Below are positions 46,859 to 55,376 of a DNA stretch of 64,000 bases, piece by piece. Below the pieces are notes generated by a model, which made no database searches, was not told the DNA's origin, and saw only the letters and a list, made by a program, of their open reading frames with translations. Source of the DNA: Mesosutterella porci (GTDB lineage Bacteria; Pseudomonadota; Gammaproteobacteria; Burkholderiales; Burkholderiaceae_F); contig NZ_JAKNCT010000009.1 in assembly GCF_022134585.1 (NCBI RefSeq), forward strand, positions 1-64,000. The letters run 5' to 3'. Each line of letters opens with the position of its first letter. The stretch's first letter is position 1. The translations under genes were made by a program, and so were the position numbers.

Positions 46859-47713
46859 TCAAAAGCTGACGTGGTCCGGATCGAGGCCGGAGAAGCCCGC
46901 CGGGGGCAGGGCGTCGATCGCGTGCATTTCCGCCATCGAGAGCGTGAAGTCGAAGATCCTGGCGTTTTCCTCGAGATGGGCGGCGTTCACGCTCTTGACG
47001 ATCGGGGGCACGCCATGCTCAAGGCTCCAGCGCAGGCACACCTGGGCCACTGTGCGGTGGTGCTCCTGGGCGATCCGGGCGAGCACCGGGTTGGCGAGCA
47101 GGGCTCCGCGGCCGAGCGGGGCCCAGCCGAGCACTCCAATGCCCTGCGCGCGGCAGAAGCGTAGCGCGGGCAGCTGCATGTAGCCGGGGTGGAACTCGAT
47201 CGAGTTCACCATCGGACGGATCCTCGCCCGGGCCAGCAGCGGCACCAGGTGGTGCGGCATGAAGTTCGACACCCCGATCGCGCGCACGGTCCCCTTCGCA
47301 TAGAGCTCTTCAAGGGCGCGCCAGGTTCCGTAGTTGAGCGCCTGCCAGGTGGTGGTCTCGCCGTGGATCGCGGGCCAGTGGATGAGGTAGAGGTCGAGGT
47401 AATCGGTGCCGAGCCGCTCGAGGCTTCTCTCGCAGGCTTCGAGCGTCGAGCTGTAGCCGCGGTCCGTGTTCCAGACCTTGTCGGTGATGAAGAGTTCGCG
47501 CCGGGGCACGCCGCTCGCGCGGATCGCCTCGCGGATCCCCTGCTCGTTCGCGTAGATCGAGGCCGTGTCGATGTGCCTGTAGCCCAGCCTGAGCGCCGCG
47601 GCGAGCGATTCAGACAGTCTCTCGTCCTCCGGAATCTGCCAGGTGCCGAATCCGAGGCAGGGGATCTGCACTCTGTTTTCGAGCGTGAGGGTATCGCGGG
47701 GGCTTTTGAGCAT
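46859..47713 (-). CDS. Aldo/keto reductase
   Basis: A 284-residue (alpha/beta)8 NADPH-dependent reductase. IPCLGFGTWQIP starts the barrel. YRHIDTASIYANEQ has the catalytic Asp and Tyr (about 45-51), ELFITDKVWNTDRG the Lys (about 80), and YLIHWPAIHG the His (about 110). NSIEFHPGYMQ and WAPLGRGALL follow, with a C-terminal VPPIVKSVNAAHL NADPH-binding loop in which the usual Lys-Ser is present. It resembles 2,5-diketo-gluconate-type reductases (AKR5). It is monocistronic, and its last codons abut the end of the ISL3 fragment. The substrate is unknown. Confidence 0.92.
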   Translation of the reverse strand: MLKSPRDTLTLENRVQIPCLGFGTWQIPEDERLSESLAAALRLGYRHIDTASIYANEQGIREAIRASGVPRRELFITDKVWNTDRGYSSTLEACERSLERLGTDYLDLYLIHWPAIHGETTTWQALNYGTWRALEELYAKGTVRAIGVSNFMPHHLVPLLARARIRPMVNSIEFHPGYMQLPALRFCRAQGIGVLGWAPLGRGALLANPVLARIAQEHHRTVAQVCLRWSLEHGVPPIVKSVNAAHLEENARIFDFTLSMAEMHAIDALPPAGFSGLDPDHVSF

Positions 47714-47868
47714 GGGCCTTATCGTTGATAATGGGGCAGGGCGCAGCTCCGGCCGGGCGAAGCGCCCGGTTTCATGCGCATGAAGAGTATTTTAGCGGCG
47801 AAGCGGGAAAATGAAAGGCGGGCCGGGCGAGGCCGGCCGCGAAACAGAAAAAGTCGGGGGCAGAGTCG

Positions 47869-48834
47869 ATGGAAGGAGAGATGGTTTTCTGGCTGGCGGT
47901 CTCGGCCGCGGCGGTTGCCGGGGCGGCGGCGTTTCTCGCGCTGCGGGCGGCGGGGATCCTTCGGGGGGCGGCCGGGGCCGAGGCGCATCGGCCTTCCCGC
48001 GGCAGGAAGCCGGCCGGGCGCCCGGCGGGGCGCGCCGCGCGCGAGGGCAGCGCGCCTTCCCGCGCCCCCGTGCCGGTGTTTGCCGCCTCGCCCGTCCTCA
48101 TCGGCTTCCGGGCTCCGGGCTGCGGCCTGCCTTTCCTTCTCGTCTCCCCCGTGAGGGACTGCGAAAGGCGCTTTTTCCTGGAGACTCCCGTCGCTTTCCC
48201 GGCCTTCGAGGTGCCGTTTGCGGCGGCGCTTCGGCTGCCGGGCGCTCCCGGCTCCAGCGGCGGCTCCCCGGTGCTTTTCGAGCTCGCGGCCGATCCGCTT
48301 CAGAGCTCGCAGCTGTCCGAAGCCGCCCTGCCCGAGGCTCTGGGCTACGGCTCCGGGGGACTTCCCATGGGATGCGCCCGAGGCCTCGGCGAGCGGCTGG
48401 CCTATGACGCGGCCGGGGCGCTTCTCGCGCTCTCGCGCGCCCCATGGAAGCCTCTTGCGCTGCGGCGCGCGTCGCAGCTTTCCCGCGAGGCGTTGAGCTC
48501 CGGGGCTCAGGCTTCCGGCGAGGTTTCCTGCGTCCTGCGCGGTCTGGCCGATCCCGCCCGGCCCGAAGCGGGTGTGTTTTTTCCTGCCGCTCCGGCCTTC
48601 GAAGGGCCCGGCTCCCTTCTGCAGGCGATAAATGCCCTAGAGCGCTCGCTTGTGGAGGGCTCCGGGGCAGACTTTCCGGAGCCGCTTCTGCGGCCGCTTC
48701 CGTCGCTTCTTGACGCCGCGCTGCACGCCCTTTCGGATCGTCCGCGCTTTGCCGTGCGGCTTGATGCCGCGGGGCGGGCGCTCGCGCTTTACCGGTTCGA
48801 TGCGTCGGCCGGGGAGGGCGGGGACTTCCCCTAG
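47869..48834 (+). CDS. Hypothetical membrane-anchored protein
   Basis: A 321-residue protein with one N-terminal span (about residues 5-27, VFWLAVSAAAVAGAAAFLAL), an Arg/Ala/Pro-rich linker to about 65, then an Ala/Leu-rich globular region. It recalls a ZipA-like layout in outline (N-terminal anchor, low-complexity linker, C-terminal domain), but I cannot match the FtsZ-binding domain by eye. The frame was chosen over an overlapping Arg-rich frame (47811-48407) because only this one gives a membrane span and normal residues. Extreme GC content makes frame choice less certain. Confidence 0.55.
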   Translation: MEGEMVFWLAVSAAAVAGAAAFLALRAAGILRGAAGAEAHRPSRGRKPAGRPAGRAAREGSAPSRAPVPVFAASPVLIGFRAPGCGLPFLLVSPVRDCERRFFLETPVAFPAFEVPFAAALRLPGAPGSSGGSPVLFELAADPLQSSQLSEAALPEALGYGSGGLPMGCARGLGERLAYDAAGALLALSRAPWKPLALRRASQLSREALSSGAQASGEVSCVLRGLADPARPEAGVFFPAAPAFEGPGSLLQAINALERSLVEGSGADFPEPLLRPLPSLLDAALHALSDRPRFAVRLDAAGRALALYRFDASAGEGGDFP

Positions 48835-48933
48835 CGCTTAAAATCAGGACAGCCGGCGCTCCTCGGGCTTCTTCGGGCGCGCTTAGGCTCTTGTTTTCCG
48901 TCGACTCTATTTTTGTCAGGACGCTCGCGCCTC

Positions 48934-51105
48934 ATGCTGCCAGAAACGCTCAGCCCCGCCCAGCGGGAAGCCGTCGAGACCACCGAGGGGCCGGTCTGCG
49001 TGATTGCGGGCCCCGGCGCGGGAAAGACCCGCACGCTCACGCACCGCTATGTCTACCTCGTGCGCGACCTGGGCGTGAACCCCCAGAACATCCTCTGCGT
49101 CACCTTCACCAACAAGGCCGCGCAGGAAATGAAGGCCCGCATCCGCGCGATGACCGGGGACCTCGACCTCGGGCAGATCTGCACCTTCCACGCCTTCTGC
49201 GTGCGCTTCCTGCGCGACGAGGGCTACGCGGTCGGCATTCCGAAGGACTTCGTCGTGATCGACGAGGATGACGAAGCGGACCTGCTTGCCGAGGTCTACG
49301 AGACTTTCGCCATTCCGGGCAATCTCCTCAAGTTCTCCGCCGCGATGGACGTGATTGGAAACTTCAAGGACGACTCGAACTACGTGAAGGATCTGGTCAG
49401 CACTTCGCCCGAGGCGCTTCGCGCCAAGGCTCTCGCCAGTCCCGACATTTCAAAGAAGGTCTTCTACGGCTACCTCTGGTCCGAGCGGAAAATCTTCGGA
49501 TTCGACTTCGACGACGTCATCTGGACCACGTTCTACATCCTCGACCATTTCGAATCCGTGCGCAGGCGCTGGCAGGAGCGGCTACAGTACATCATGGTCG
49601 ACGAGTACCAGGACGTGAGCAACGATCAGGCCGCGCTCGCCAACCTGCTCTCGGAGGTGAATAAGAACCTCTTTGTCGTGGGCGACCCTGATCAGACGAT
49701 CTACACCTGGCGCGGCTCCTCGCCCGCGATCATGCTGCGCTTTCCGAAGAGTCACCCGCACTGCAGGACGGTGCGGCTGCTCGAGAACTACCGCTCACTG
49801 CCTTCGATCGTGCTCGCGGCCAACTCCCTGATCTCGCACAACCGCGACCGCTTCCCGGTCGCGGGCCGCCCGGTGCGCGCCGACAGCGATCCTGCGCGCC
49901 CGACCCGCGTGGTCTACGACGGCGAGAAGACTGAAAAGGAGGCGCTCGCCTGGCTCGTGAAGTCGCTCGGCTACCTGCACGGCCGGGGCCGCGGCTGGGA
50001 GGAGTTCGCGGTGCTCTACCGCACGCGCCAGAGCTCGCGCGCGGTAGAGGAGGCGCTCGTGAAGGCGGGGATCCCCTACCGGGTGTGGTCCGGCGTCGCC
50101 TTCTACGCTCGCCGCGAAGTGAAGGACGCGCTTTGCTACATCCGCATGATGACCCGCGCCGACGACGCCGCGTTCATGCGCACCGTGAACGCCCCCAAAA
50201 GAGGCTTCGGGCCGAAGAAGGCCGAGGCGCTCAAGGCCATCGCCCGCGCCGAGGGGGCGACGCTCTACGAGGCGCTGCTCGGGCACATCGGCGAAAAGCC
50301 CTTCGCCACGAAGCCGCTCCGCGCCTACGTCGAGGCGATGGAAAAATGCCGCGCGGCCGCCCCGGGCCGCCGGGTCTCCGACGTTTTCAACATGGTCATG
50401 GCCGAAAGCGGCTATGAGGCCGCCCTGCAGCTCTCGGGCGAGGACGAGAGGCTCAACAACATCGCGGAGCTCCGCCAGGCGATCGCGCAGTACGAGTCCG
50501 ACGCCGACAACCCTGATTCGCTCTCGGAGTTTCTGCAGCGGGCTTCGGTTTTCGCCGAGGACATCGGCGAGCAGAAGGGGCCCGCGATGAAGCTGATGAC
50601 AATCCACGCCGCGAAGGGGCTTGAGTTTCCCGTGGTCTACGTCTGGGGATTTTCGGAAGGCATCCTGCCCAGCGCTCGCACGAGCACGGTCGAGGAGATG
50701 GAGGAGGAGCGGCGCGTCGCCTATGTCGCCATGACGAGGGCGAAGGACCTGCTTGTGCTCATGCATGCGCAGGGCACCACCGAGGGCAGCGCCTTTCGGT
50801 ATCCCAGTCGGTTCTTTTTCGAGCTCGACCGCTCGCAGCTGAGGCTCGTGCGGCCGCTTGCCGAGGGCGAGGAGGAGGCGGCGCGCGAGGCCCTTGCCTA
50901 CAAGGAGCGCTTCCTCACCGGCGAGCCCGAGAAAAAGTCGTGGCTCGCCCCCGGGGACCGCGTCCGCCACAAGGTTTTCGGCGAGGGAGAGGTGCTGCAG
51001 GTGGAGAAAAACGGCGCGGTTTCGATCAGGTTCGAGAAGCTCGCGACACCCCGCACTCTGATGGCGGGCGCCCCGCTTGAGAAGCTGGACGGGGGCAGGG
51101 GCTGA
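48934..51105 (+). CDS. UvrD/Rep/PcrA-type DNA helicase (superfamily 1A)
   Basis: A 723-residue helicase. Motif I GPGAGKTRTLTHR is near residue 26, then Ia VTFTNKAAQEMKARI, Ic FHAFCVRFLR, motif II VDEYQDVS (about 220), III GDPDQTIYTWRGS, IV ENYRSLPSIV, V MTIHAAKGLEFPVVYVWG (about 555), VI RRVAYVAMTRAKDLL. A tail (about 670-720) GDRVRHKVFGEGEVLQV is the Tudor-like RNA polymerase-binding domain of PcrA/UvrD. It unwinds DNA 3'-5' in repair or at stalled transcription. ATG 48934 was chosen over TTG 48913. Ten bases are shared with no other gene. The exact paralogue (UvrD, Rep or PcrA) is not certain. Confidence 0.92.
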   Translation: MLPETLSPAQREAVETTEGPVCVIAGPGAGKTRTLTHRYVYLVRDLGVNPQNILCVTFTNKAAQEMKARIRAMTGDLDLGQICTFHAFCVRFLRDEGYAVGIPKDFVVIDEDDEADLLAEVYETFAIPGNLLKFSAAMDVIGNFKDDSNYVKDLVSTSPEALRAKALASPDISKKVFYGYLWSERKIFGFDFDDVIWTTFYILDHFESVRRRWQERLQYIMVDEYQDVSNDQAALANLLSEVNKNLFVVGDPDQTIYTWRGSSPAIMLRFPKSHPHCRTVRLLENYRSLPSIVLAANSLISHNRDRFPVAGRPVRADSDPARPTRVVYDGEKTEKEALAWLVKSLGYLHGRGRGWEEFAVLYRTRQSSRAVEEALVKAGIPYRVWSGVAFYARREVKDALCYIRMMTRADDAAFMRTVNAPKRGFGPKKAEALKAIARAEGATLYEALLGHIGEKPFATKPLRAYVEAMEKCRAAAPGRRVSDVFNMVMAESGYEAALQLSGEDERLNNIAELRQAIAQYESDADNPDSLSEFLQRASVFAEDIGEQKGPAMKLMTIHAAKGLEFPVVYVWGFSEGILPSARTSTVEEMEEERRVAYVAMTRAKDLLVLMHAQGTTEGSAFRYPSRFFFELDRSQLRLVRPLAEGEEEAAREALAYKERFLTGEPEKKSWLAPGDRVRHKVFGEGEVLQVEKNGAVSIRFEKLATPRTLMAGAPLEKLDGGRG

Positions 51106-51108
51106 AAG

Positions 51109-51138
51109 GCCCCGGAAGGGGCTCTTCTTTTCCGGGGC
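51109..51138 (+). terminator. Strong hairpin after helicase gene
   Basis: GCCCCGGAA (51109-51117) pairs perfectly with TTCCGGGGC (51130-51138). It lies four bases after the stop but lacks a T run, so it may slow or end transcription only partly. Confidence 0.4.
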
Positions 51139-51218
51139 GCTGGAAAAGAGGGCGCCGCTGTCCCTACAATGGGCTCAGGTTCTTTTCTTTCATTTCCATG
51201 AAAAAGGAGGGCAGGCCC

Positions 51219-52280
51219 ATGGCGCTTACTTTGAAGGAATGCCGCGAGCGGCTCGACGCGCTCGGGCGCGTCTCGCTGGGCTTTTATCCGACGAAGCTTC
51301 ACCGGCTCGAGCGGCTTTCGCGCGAGCTCGGGGTCGATCTCTGGATCAAGCGCGAGGATCTTTCCGGCGTGAGCCTTTTCGGCGGCAACAAGGTGCGCAA
51401 GCTCCAGTACCTCATGAAGGACGCGATCGAGCAGGGCTGCGACACCGTCTTCACCTACGGGGCGACGCAGTCGAACCACGTGATGCAGACCGCGACCGCC
51501 GCGAGGCGGTGCGGACTGCGGCCCGTGCTCTACCTCGGGGCGATCGTGGAGCCGAAGCCCGGCGACGCGAGGGCGAACTTCCTGCTCGACAAAATCCTCG
51601 GGGCTGAAATCCATGTGCTTCCCTCGCTCGGGCGCTCCACCCGCGAGACGATGGAGGCGAACAGGCCGCTCTTTGACGAGCACATCAGACGGCTTGCGGC
51701 CGAGGGGCATAAGGTCTACGACATTCCGGTCGGGGGCTCGACCCCCCGCGGGGCCGCGGGATTCGCGGAGTGCTTTGTGGAGCTCATGGAGCAGTCGGCG
51801 GCTCTTGCCCTGAAGCCCGACTACCTGTGCCTTGCCACCGGCAGCGGCGGCACGCTTGCGGGCCTCGCGGCCGGGCGGGCGATGACGGGCGCCTCGGACG
51901 TCTCGATCCGCGGCTACACGGTGGGCCGCAAGGATCCCGGCTCCTATCCTGCGGGGATCGCGCGGCTGGCCAGCGACGTGCTCGCCCTGCTGGGGATGCC
52001 GGAAGAGAAGGTGCAGCCCGGCGACTTCACGGTTCGCTTTGATTTCTTCAAGCCCGGCTACGAGCGGCCGAGCTCTGCGGCGAATGCCGACATCAGGTTG
52101 CTCGCACGCACCGAGGGCATCTTCACCGATCCGGTCTACACCGGAAAGGGTTTCCACGGGATGCTCGAGGACATCCGAAGCGGCGCAATCCCGAAGGGCT
52201 CCACCGTGGTCTTCCTGCACACGGGCGGCGCGACGGCGCTCTTTTCCGAGTCCGAGATCCTGGGCGATCTCGCGGACTGA
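51219..52280 (+). CDS. dcyD: D-cysteine desulfhydrase (PLP, DcyD/ACC deaminase family)
   Basis: A 353-residue fold-II PLP enzyme. The PLP Lys lies in GGNKVRKLQYL (residue 58), followed by TYGATQSNHVMQTATAARR with the active-site Ser-Asn region, the phosphate loop ATGSGGTLAGLAAG (about 200) and a late HTGGATALF. The same motifs are shared with ACC deaminase. The enzyme breaks D-cysteine to pyruvate, sulfide and ammonia. Start ATG 51219 sits seven bases after AAGGAGGG; ATG 51198 precedes this site. It is monocistronic, with a strong terminator after. Sulfide production would be of interest in a gut bacterium. Confidence 0.87.
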   Translation: MALTLKECRERLDALGRVSLGFYPTKLHRLERLSRELGVDLWIKREDLSGVSLFGGNKVRKLQYLMKDAIEQGCDTVFTYGATQSNHVMQTATAARRCGLRPVLYLGAIVEPKPGDARANFLLDKILGAEIHVLPSLGRSTRETMEANRPLFDEHIRRLAAEGHKVYDIPVGGSTPRGAAGFAECFVELMEQSAALALKPDYLCLATGSGGTLAGLAAGRAMTGASDVSIRGYTVGRKDPGSYPAGIARLASDVLALLGMPEEKVQPGDFTVRFDFFKPGYERPSSAANADIRLLARTEGIFTDPVYTGKGFHGMLEDIRSGAIPKGSTVVFLHTGGATALFSESEILGDLAD

Positions 52281-52363
52281 AGGCTTCTCTGCACTCTGAG
52301 GCGGCGGGCTTCGGATTCCCGCCGCCCCTCATGTCCCGCCGGAATTTCTAAAAGGCAAAAAAG

Positions 52364-52399
52364 AAGGCGGCCGAGCGGAATTCCGCTCGGCCGCCTTTT
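52364..52399. terminator. Bidirectional terminator between dcyD and yjiG
   Basis: A perfect palindrome of 16 bases per arm, GGCGGCCGAGCGGAA (52366-52380) and its complement (52381-52395), with TTTT at one end and AA/TT at the other. It serves both the + strand gene and the - strand yjiG. Confidence 0.9.
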
Positions 52400-52455
52400 C
52401 AACGCCTGTACCCTTCCGGATCGCAGCCGCGGTCCGGAAAGCTTCTTTCAGAGCA

Positions 52456-52926
52456 TCAGACGAAGAAGTTCATGAGCCACATGCCGAGGCAGGCCATGAG
52501 AATGGAGTTCACCATCAGCATCGGCCAGTACTTCTTCGGGCAGTCCGTGAGGCCGAGCAGGCGGCCCATGTACTGGATCTGGGAGGCCATCAGAAGCAGC
52601 GCCGGGATCATGATCGTGATGTCATGGGGGGTAAGGGCGCCTTCGGTGGCGAGGCTCGCCGCGACGCCCACGCCCGCGCCGCAGGACAGCCACGTGGCGC
52701 ACAGCACCGTGATCGCCTTCCCCGGCAGGCCGAAAACGGCCATCACGGGTCCGAACGTGTTGCCGATCCACTGCATGACGCCGAAGATGTTCAGCATGTA
52801 GGTGAGCACGAACGCCATCAGCACGTTCGGCAGCAGGTTGTAGAGGCCGAGGTTCAGGCCCTTGCGGCATCCGCCGATGAAGATATCGAACGGATTGTTG
52901 GATTCGACGACAGGTGCGTTACTCAT
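52456..52926 (-). CDS. yjiG: YjiG-family membrane protein (nucleoside-recognition/Gate domain), copy 1
   Basis: A 156-residue inner-membrane protein with about four spans and the Gate-type fold. NPFDIFIGGCRKGLNLGLYNLLPNVLMAFVLTYML, given here only by GGCRKGLNLG and LLPNVLMAFVL, is the conserved start of the family. GPVMAVFGLPGKAITVL and GVGVAASLATEGAL follow. It pairs with the YjiH-type gene whose last codons it overlaps by eight bases. In E. coli yjiG and yjiH adjoin iadA, an isoaspartyl dipeptidase. The pair is probably a transporter with an unknown substrate. Confidence 0.82.
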   Translation of the reverse strand: MSNAPVVESNNPFDIFIGGCRKGLNLGLYNLLPNVLMAFVLTYMLNIFGVMQWIGNTFGPVMAVFGLPGKAITVLCATWLSCGAGVGVAASLATEGALTPHDITIMIPALLLMASQIQYMGRLLGLTDCPKKYWPMLMVNSILMACLGMWLMNFFV

Positions 52927-53611
52927 TTGCGAAATCCTTCCTGTAGACAGTGTTCAAGATCAGGCGGACAAGGAACCCGCCGACGAATTTCAGGCAGAGC
53001 ATGATCACGAGCGGAATCCAGATCGGGACGAGGAAGTAGGCGATGAGGCCGCCCACCACGGTGGTGAGGTAGTTGCTGAGCATGCCCGCACCCGCGTACT
53101 GCCAGGCACACATCACGACCAGGTCCTTCTTGCGGATGAGGCCGTTGTCGAAGAGGCCCTTGGTGAGGCCGGCGCCCGCGTCAGTCGACTGCAGGTCGGT
53201 GATCAGGGCAAGGCCGGTGAGGCCGGGCAGCCCGAGGATCGGCTTAAGCAGCGGCGTGAGCAGGAACTGGCACGCGCGCAGGGCGCCGTAGTGAGCGAGC
53301 ACGTCGATGAGCCCGAGCGCAAGCATCACGCCGGGGATCAGGGTGAGGGAAAACAGGAAGCCGTCGCGGGCGCCGACGCCGCCCGCTCCGCGGAAAGAGC
53401 CCGCGCCGGCGATCTTGCCGAACTTGCCGATGAGGGTCGAGAAGTCAAGGGCCTGCAGCCACTCCCAGCCGACCGGCGCCTTGTGGAAGATGCCCGCAAA
53501 GAGGATGACGGCGAACAGGAATGAAATAAAGCAGCCGATGGTCAGCTTTTTCTCTTTGGGAACCGCAGCAGCCTTTTTCTCTGGCTTCGGTTCGACTTTG
53601 GTTTCAGTCAT
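52919..53611 (-). CDS. yjiH: YjiH-family membrane protein (nucleoside-recognition/Gate domain), copy 1
   Basis: A 230-residue protein with a Lys/Pro/Glu-rich cytoplasmic start (about 1-24) and six or so spans. GDFSTLIGKFGKI-type segment, then a core GLALITDLQSTDAGAGLTKGL (shortened: DLQSTDAGAGLTKGL, about 145) that is matched by LQSTDGGAALTRQL in copy 2, and the ending FVGGFLVRLIL. It overlaps yjiG by eight bases, so the two are made together and likely form a complex. AGGGAG lies seven bases before ATG 53611. A long structured leader precedes it. Function is unknown; related Gate-domain proteins include SpmA/SpmB. Confidence 0.82.
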   Translation of the reverse strand: MTETKVEPKPEKKAAAVPKEKKLTIGCFISFLFAVILFAGIFHKAPVGWEWLQALDFSTLIGKFGKIAGAGSFRGAGGVGARDGFLFSLTLIPGVMLALGLIDVLAHYGALRACQFLLTPLLKPILGLPGLTGLALITDLQSTDAGAGLTKGLFDNGLIRKKDLVVMCAWQYAGAGMLSNYLTTVVGGLIAYFLVPIWIPLVIMLCLKFVGGFLVRLILNTVYRKDFANE

Positions 53612-53706
53612 TAATTTCTCCCTGATTAAGGCGGAGCCTGCGGCCGGATGGCGGAAACCTCCAGGCTGCCGTCCGCAGCAGTGCGTCGCCTCAACAGATA
53701 GATGAG

Positions 53707-53759
53707 AAAAAACCGGAAGGGAGGACAGGAACCCCTCTGATCCGGGCTTTCAGTCCCGG
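53707..53759 (-). promoter_or_regulatory. Candidate attenuator or riboswitch expression platform upstream of yjiH
   Basis: On the - strand, CCGGA (53745-53741) and TCCGG (53717-53713) close a stem (inner part GAGGGG with CCTCCC) followed by TTTTTT (53712-53707), a terminator shape within the leader. An earlier hairpin, CCGGG-ACTGAAAG-CCCGG (53759-53742), uses the same CCGG bases, so the two exclude each other. The terminator lies about 95 bases before the yjiH ATG. This is inference from pairing by eye. GC-rich DNA gives such pairings by chance too. Confidence 0.45.
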
Positions 53760-53869
53760 CGCTGGAAAAAGTCCCAGGCCGGTCACCCCCGGACTGCTTG
53801 ACTACTTCTTTTCAGGGAGCCTTCACAGAACAGGGCACTACCGCCTTACACGGGCAGACGGCGTTGCGA

Positions 53870-53899
53870 AGAATAGTCGAAATGACTTGTTACAGTCAA
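53870..53899 (-). promoter_or_regulatory. Promoter of yjiH-yjiG copy 1
   Basis: TTGACT (-35, 53899-53894) and TATTCT (-10, 53875-53870) are 18 bases apart on the - strand, a good sigma-70 match. Transcription would start near 53863 and give a leader of about 250 bases before yjiH. Confidence 0.6.
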
Positions 53900-53962
53900 G
53901 GCGCAGACCTGCCAAATTTGCAGCAGGCGCAGGCCTGACGCCTGTTACTGATTGTTATGGCA

Positions 53963-54005
53963 CAGAAAAACGCCCGGAGGGCAGGAGGCTGCCGCAGCCG
54001 GGCGC
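53963..54005 (-). terminator. Terminator after the M20 peptidase
   Basis: GCGCCCGG and CCGGGCGT can pair, and the - strand continues TTTTTCT. It lies roughly 65 bases after the peptidase stop. The + strand also ends in TTTTTT, so it may work in both directions. Confidence 0.6.
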
Positions 54006-54070
54006 AGAGTTTTTTGGGGGGCGTTCTTTCCCCGGGCGCAGCCGCCGCGGGGAAAGGGCGCCGGCGCGGG

Positions 54071-55189
54071 TCAGATGAGCGAGTAGAGATTCGACTGCAT
54101 CTTCACCGCGGGCTCTACCGAGCGGAGCGTGAGGAACTCGCGGTCGGTATGCATGTTGTCGCCCGCCGGGCCGCAGCCGTCGCACACCGGCACGCCGAAC
54201 TCCGCAATGTGGTTGCCGTCGGCCGCGCCGCCGGCGTCGACAAAGTGCGCCTCAAAGCCTGCCATTGCGGCGGCTTTCGTGAGAAGCTGGTCGAGTTCCT
54301 TCGCGTTGTCGGAAAGCGGCATCGCGGGAATCCAGAACTCTCGCTTCGTTGTGGCGGTGACGCCCTTCACCCAGGTCTGGGCGGCAAGCTGGGCGATCCG
54401 CTCTCCGACCCGGCGCCCCTCCGCGTCGGAGAGGTAGCGGGTGTCGATGCGCACCATGGCGTGGTCCGGAATGGCGTTGATGATCTTGCCGCCTTCGACC
54501 ACGCCCGGGTTCACGGTGGTGCCGGTCTCGAAGTTGTTGAGCTCGTCGTAGAGCGCCGTGGCAAAGCGCATCATGGCGACCGCCGCGTTCGCGCCATCCT
54601 GAGGGTTGTTGCCAGCGTGGGCTGTGCGGCCGTGGAACTCGACCCTGTAGGTGGCCGAGCCCTTGCGGGAGCGCACGAGCTCGCCGTTCGGACGCGCGGG
54701 CTCGCAGATCAGCACGCGCTTGGCGCGCCGGCCGATCGACACCAGCCAGTCGGTCGAGTGCGTGGAGCCGGTCTCTTCGTCCGGGTTCATCGCCACGGCG
54801 ATGGACAGCCGCTTGATGTCCTCGGGCCTCGCGCTTTTAATCCCGTAGAAAATGGAGAGGATGCCGGCCTTGCAGTCGAGCACGCCCGGACCGTAGGCTT
54901 TTTCAGCGTCGCGGCGGAAGGGGCGGCGCGCGGCCTCGCCCTTCGGGAACACGGTGTCGAGGTGTCCGTTGAGCATGATGTCGTAGGTCTGGGCGCCTGG
55001 CTTGTTGGTCGCGAGCAGCCCCCGGCCCACTTCGGGCCCGAGGTCCACGAGTTCAGTGGAAAAGCCGATGGAGTCGTAGAGCTTCTTCATGTACTGTGCA
55101 GCCTGCGTGACGCCTTCCGGGTTGGAGGTGCCGGCCTCGAAATTGACGAGCTGTTCAAGATCCTTCAGATAGTCTTCGAGCAAAGTCAT
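54071..55189 (-). CDS. M20 peptidase, glutamate carboxypeptidase (CPG2)-like
   Basis: A 372-residue zinc peptidase. LNGHLDTVFPKGEA carries the first metal His-x-Asp (about residue 75). GPGVLDCKAGIL has the bridging Asp, MNPDEETGSTHST the catalytic Glu pair, and GRTAHAGNNPQDGANA the dimerisation His. GPAGDNMHTDREFLTL gives the last metal His. This set matches CPG2 and related M20A carboxypeptidases that release C-terminal glutamate. No signal peptide is seen. ATG 55189 (GAGG nine bases upstream) is preferred to 55225. It lies between two YjiHG pairs on the same strand, so they may share a peptide or folate-like substrate. Confidence 0.9.
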   Translation of the reverse strand: MTLLEDYLKDLEQLVNFEAGTSNPEGVTQAAQYMKKLYDSIGFSTELVDLGPEVGRGLLATNKPGAQTYDIMLNGHLDTVFPKGEAARRPFRRDAEKAYGPGVLDCKAGILSIFYGIKSARPEDIKRLSIAVAMNPDEETGSTHSTDWLVSIGRRAKRVLICEPARPNGELVRSRKGSATYRVEFHGRTAHAGNNPQDGANAAVAMMRFATALYDELNNFETGTTVNPGVVEGGKIINAIPDHAMVRIDTRYLSDAEGRRVGERIAQLAAQTWVKGVTATTKREFWIPAMPLSDNAKELDQLLTKAAAMAGFEAHFVDAGGAADGNHIAEFGVPVCDGCGPAGDNMHTDREFLTLRSVEPAVKMQSNLYSLI

Positions 55190-55312
55190 TGCAGAGATCC
55201 TCAGAAGCCAGACGGTGCCGGACAAGGCCGGGCCGCCGGGCTCAAAAACAACCTAAATGAGAAATAAAACTGATTTGCGATTTATCACCCTCGAGGTGCT
55301 CTCAGCGGGTAC

Positions 55313-55355
55313 GAAAAAAGGCCGATTGAGGTTTTGATCCGCAGCCGGCCTTTTT
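55313..55355. terminator. Terminator after yjiG copy 2
   Basis: AAAAAGGCCG and CGGCCTTTTT pair perfectly around a 21-base loop, giving T runs on both strands. On the - strand it ends the second yjiHG transcript, 22 bases after its stop. The peptidase downstream therefore has its own promoter. Confidence 0.82.
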
Positions 55356-55376
55356 CGCTTTTGTCCGATTCGCGCC

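Larger units (their letters stand above)
53612..54070. other. Long intergenic region with leader of the first yjiHG pair
   Basis: 459 bases between yjiH copy 1 and the M20 peptidase. It holds the yjiH promoter (53870-53899), about 250 bases of leader with hairpins (see separate entries), a short inverted repeat CAGGCG / CGCCTG (53924-53944) upstream of the promoter, and a terminator for the peptidase (53963-54005). Confidence 0.6.

Noticed and set aside
47811-48407. A 198-residue Arg/Gly-rich frame overlapping the hypothetical gene at 47869
   Set aside because: Arg-rich content and no hydrophobic anchor; the 47869 frame gives a normal membrane-anchored protein.
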